A DNA stretch of 44,429 nucleotides. Source: Trachelipus rathkii (taxonomy: Eukaryota; Arthropoda; Malacostraca; Isopoda; Trachelipodidae). The stretch covers positions 10,001-54,429 of the forward strand of contig JABUQX010027622.1 in assembly GCA_015478945.1 (NCBI GenBank), read 5' to 3'. The translations under genes and the position numbers were made by a program. Within the stretch, counting starts at the first letter, position 1; each line of letters starts with the position of its first letter. This document shows positions 44,007 through 44,429 of the stretch, piece by piece. The notes beneath the pieces were generated by a model. That model had not been told where the DNA came from, ran no database searches, and was given only the letters and a program-made list of their open reading frames with translations.

Positions 44007-44429
44007 AGTAATAATAGAGAGGGTGTTATTCGGATGTCTAATTATTACTTCCTTAGTTGTTAAGTCAAGTAATAAATTCTCAAATCTCAAGAGGTCAAAC
44101 CCAATGATCATATCGTAAGATGTGACCTGATCATCAACCACAATGAAAGTCCGTGGCTGAGTGATATAGTTTTCCGAGAGCTGTAAAGGGATGGTTATAG
44201 CTCCCAATACCTCCCCATACACAATTTGTCCTATCCCACGGACACCAGTATATTCAGTGGCATGCAATGGGTATTTTTCAGAATTTAATGAAGCATACGT
44301 TGTGGAGGTAATAATACTCATAGATGCTCCTGTGTCAACCAAAGCTTTAAAAGATTTTTGATCAATAGTGTAAGGTATTTGTACACCCAACAGTAGAGAT
44401 TCTTCCGGGGGTACATGTAAATGTTTTAC
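44007..44429 (-). pseudogene. Retropepsin-like aspartic protease, partial
   Basis: The frame is already open at the window edge, and the codon at 44,388-44,390 is TTG, so there is no start here and the protein continues from gag outside the window. The active-site motif LVDTGAS has its catalytic Asp at 44,334-44,336. A C-terminal IIGFDLL block about 75 residues later matches the family's hydrophobic Ile-Ile-Gly segment. The domain is the size expected for a retrotransposon protease that cuts the Gag-Pol precursor after dimerising. All diagnostic residues are intact. The frame is ended by TGA at 44,004-44,006, after which the same frame reopens into the linker, so the stop looks like a nonsense lesion rather than a natural end. 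Confidence 0.88.

Larger units (their letters stand above)
40330..44429 (-). mobile_element. pol: Ty3/gypsy-like retrotransposon pol region, partial
   Basis: On the minus strand, entering from the window's right end, the order is aspartic protease, linker, reverse transcriptase, RNase H, OTU-like domain, integrase. Having integrase last in pol is diagnostic of Ty3/gypsy and retroviruses, as opposed to copia. Gag and the 5' LTR are outside the window. Lesions include an in-frame TGA after protease, a frameshift in the linker, an 11-base tandem duplication in reverse transcriptase, loss of the YxDD box, several shifts through RNase H, and a shift near the integrase C-terminus. The copy cannot encode a continuous polyprotein as written, but domain sequence is much better preserved than in the copia-like relic, so it is the younger of the two. 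Confidence 0.92.

Noticed and set aside
1..44429. CRISPR array or bacterial-type operons
   Set aside because: No regular repeat-spacer structure and no ribosome-binding-site-led gene clusters. The window is clearly eukaryotic repeat DNA.

Overview
This window looks like non-genic, repeat-dominated nuclear DNA of an AT-rich invertebrate animal. The evidence is long (TA)n tracts throughout, remnants of three classes of eukaryotic mobile element, very few open frames over 100 codons, and no sign of bacterial operons. A decapod-crustacean-like genome would fit the density of TA microsatellites, but nothing here proves the lineage. No intact host gene, rRNA or tRNA was recognised.

Layout. Positions 1-5.2 kb are AT-rich spacer. 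They hold a GC-rich island of hairpins, direct repeats and a CATGCC minisatellite (2.4-2.83 kb), a possible short exon (3.72-3.84 kb) and a 370-base TA array (4.0-4.37 kb). Positions 5.22-10.86 kb form a sharply bounded, GC-richer block carrying a decayed protein-primed family B DNA polymerase of Polinton/Maverick (or related adintovirus-like) type on the plus strand. Its zinc-finger/exonuclease N-terminus is open for 260 codons, ends in a 36-base G tract, and everything after that is full of frameshifts. Positions 11.3-11.96 kb are a second GC-rich island of minisatellites and perfect GAA-loop hairpins, which shares a hairpin core with the first island. Positions 13.1-13.64 kb are a degenerate minisatellite of about 27 bases. 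Positions 13.6-28.2 kb are AT-rich spacer with many TA arrays and one possible first exon (21.18-21.35 kb).

Positions 28.3-34.4 kb hold a heavily decayed Ty1/copia-like LTR retrotransposon on the minus strand. Its RNase H tail, the end of its reverse transcriptase, a polypurine tract and an LTR start can be read, and a second diverged LTR-like copy lies near 34.3 kb. Positions 34.4-40.3 kb are AT-rich to mixed unassigned DNA. Positions 40.3-44.43 kb hold the pol region of a Ty3/gypsy-like element on the minus strand, cut by the window end. The order is aspartic protease, linker, reverse transcriptase, RNase H, OTU-like domain, then integrase.

The most notable item is the OTU-like cysteine-protease domain between RNase H and integrase of the gypsy-like element. 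It sits in the longest open frame of the window (about 637 codons), next to a complete DD35E integrase triad, but its expected nucleophilic cysteine is serine. The protease, reverse transcriptase and RNase H parts are broken by one stop codon and several frameshifts, so the copy as it stands cannot make a continuous polyprotein. Frameshifts are so frequent in all three elements that assembly or polishing error should be separated from true decay before drawing evolutionary conclusions.
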